Part shown: positions 5,002 through 5,491 of the stretch, in pieces
Layout of the letters: the number at the start of each line of letters is the position of its first letter
Position numbering within the stretch: position 1 is the stretch's first letter
DNA from: UBA4664 sp038244585
GTDB lineage: Bacteria; Patescibacteriota; Saccharimonadia; UBA4664
Assembly: GCA_038244585.1 (NCBI GenBank)
Contig: JBBRTI010000037.1
Coordinates: forward strand, 1 to 5,491
Direction: 5' to 3'
Length of the DNA: 5,491 nt
Translations under genes and position numbers: made by a program
Notes under the pieces: generated by a model
What the model was told of the DNA's origin: nothing
What the model saw: only the letters and a program-made list of their open reading frames with translations
Database searches by the model: none

Positions 5002-5368
5002 TTCAAGTATTTGGATAGCTTCGCTCGTCTTTAGAGGAGAATCCCGCCGGTTATTGGCGCGGACCCTCCAAGAGGGACAAACCATCGTTGCGAGTGAAGC
5101 CATCTTCAGTCAGGTGCGGCGCCAGCTGAAGGCAATATTACCTGAACTCATCCCTGATTTCGAGGTTGTGGTCATCGCGATGCAGTGGCGGCTCCAAATG
5201 GTCGAGCTTGGCACTATTATAATCGCGGCTGACGTGAGCGATCACCGTAGAAGTACCTTGGAAAGCGCCATCGCCGGTAACGCCACGATAATTGTGACAG
5301 GCGACCGGGAGCTGTTAAGCTTGGGAGCGTATCAGGGCGTCTTGATTATCCCACCCCACGCATTTTAG
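4976..5368 (+). CDS. PIN-domain toxin, COG1569/PIN_3 type, with atypical active site
   Basis: Partner of the ribbon-helix-helix gene. PIN toxins are metal-dependent RNases that cut tRNA, rRNA or mRNA. The 130 residues fit the family (about 130-140). The opening strand LVIDSSIWIASLV gives D9; the second block is TIVASEAIFSQVRRQL (36-51); the late block is STLESAIAGNATIIVTGDRE with D110, followed by LLSLGAYQGVLIIPPHAF, the typical ending. Compared with the family as I recall it, the Glu in the usual EEL..VL helix is Q46, and the Asp in the usual DPDDDKFLE block is replaced by basic residues (D89-H90-R91-R92). E41 and D89 are nearby acids that might compensate. If not, nuclease activity would be weak or lost. 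The start at 4976 lies inside the antitoxin gene, has no ribosome binding site, and should depend on coupled translation. Confidence 0.86.
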   Translation: MQTQKLVIDSSIWIASLVFRGESRRLLARTLQEGQTIVASEAIFSQVRRQLKAILPELIPDFEVVVIAMQWRLQMVELGTIIIAADVSDHRRSTLESAIAGNATIIVTGDRELLSLGAYQGVLIIPPHAF

Positions 5369-5381
5369 ATCTGGAAAGATC
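5368..5381 (+). promoter_or_regulatory. Small hairpin showing the ribosome binding site of the last gene in its loop
   Basis: GATCT (5368-5372) and AGATC (5377-5381) form a 5-bp stem closed by GGAA, a GNRA-type tetraloop. GGAAAG (5373-5378) is also the probable Shine-Dalgarno site, 6 nt before ATG 5385. The stem begins at the last base of the PIN stop codon. The hairpin is short and may be chance; the ribosome binding site is more secure than the fold. Confidence 0.4.
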
Positions 5382-5384
5382 GGC

Positions 5385-5491
5385 ATGTACAAACCAACTA
5401 AAGACAATCTGCTGAGAGAGGCGCGTTCGCACCTGGACGGCGTCCGGTCGGCCATCCGCCGGGATGTCGAGCGGCTCGACCGCACCCTGGA
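5385..5491 (+). CDS. Start of an unrecognised gene (cut by window end)
   Basis: An ATG at 5385, 16 nt after the PIN stop and 6 nt after GGAAAG, opens a frame that stays open to the window edge (35 full codons). The visible part is highly charged and helical (LLREARSHLDGVRSAIRRDV, then ERLDRTL), with Leu, Val and Ile spaced as in an amphipathic or coiled-coil helix. Codon use returns to GC-rich third positions (CTG, CGG, GTC, GCC), like ftsK and unlike the 4075-4670 stretch. Family and function cannot be told from this much. Close spacing allows co-transcription with the TA pair, but composition suggests it belongs to the host background. Confidence 0.6.
   Translation, partial: MYKPTKDNLLREARSHLDGVRSAIRRDVERLDRTL

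Noticed and set aside
4891..5103. Minus-strand frame across the antitoxin-PIN junction
   Set aside because: Both plus-strand proteins have clear family motifs there, and their overlap is typical of TA pairs; the minus frame has no support.
1..5491. CRISPR array, tRNA, rRNA, insertion sequence or integrase
   Set aside because: No regularly spaced repeats, cloverleaf, rRNA-like stretch, transposase or recombinase frame was seen on either strand.

Overview
The window comes from a bacterial chromosome with densely packed genes, all on the + strand. Base composition is fairly GC-rich in the first 4 kb and visibly richer in AT from about 4075 to 4670. The DNA translocase and RodZ-like genes at the left are typical of Gram-positive-type bacteria and of the Patescibacteria (for example Saccharibacteria). 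I favour a Patescibacteria-like or other uncultured lineage only weakly, because no rRNA or marker gene settles it. TGA acts as a stop: the YajQ protein ends at TGA exactly where the family normally ends. This argues against the lineages that read UGA as glycine.

Layout. Positions 1-2009 hold an FtsK/SpoIIIE DNA translocase whose N-terminus lies outside the window. It is followed by a RodZ-like membrane protein (2060-3034; HTH, one membrane helix, Ig-like domain, DUF4115-like domain). A near-consensus sigma70-type promoter starts directly after the RodZ stop codon and drives a small unrecognised gene (about 3110-3499), which ends at a perfect 10-bp terminator hairpin. A new unit then begins with an extended -10 promoter and a good ribosome binding site: yajQ (3576-4073), overlapped by 4 nt by a nucleotidyltransferase-fold gene (4070-4668). 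A frameshift near 4252-4303 breaks that second gene. After 84 bp of regulatory-looking DNA comes a toxin-antitoxin-type pair: a ribbon-helix-helix antitoxin (4753-5001) overlapping a PIN-domain protein (4976-5368). The start of one more gene (5385 onward) runs off the right edge.

How the genes fit together. FtsK and the RodZ-like protein belong to the division and cell-shape machinery. The yajQ unit joins a nucleotide-binding protein to a broken nucleotidyltransferase-like gene. The antitoxin/PIN pair carries an inverted repeat that brackets its -10 box and covers the antitoxin start codon, a layout expected for autoregulation. The PIN protein appears to lack two of the four acidic active-site residues usual in its family. 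Antitoxin, and possibly rodZ, look like leaderless transcripts. No established novel system is visible. The most interesting points are the TA control region, the possibly catalytically impaired PIN protein, and the yajQ-nucleotidyltransferase coupling.
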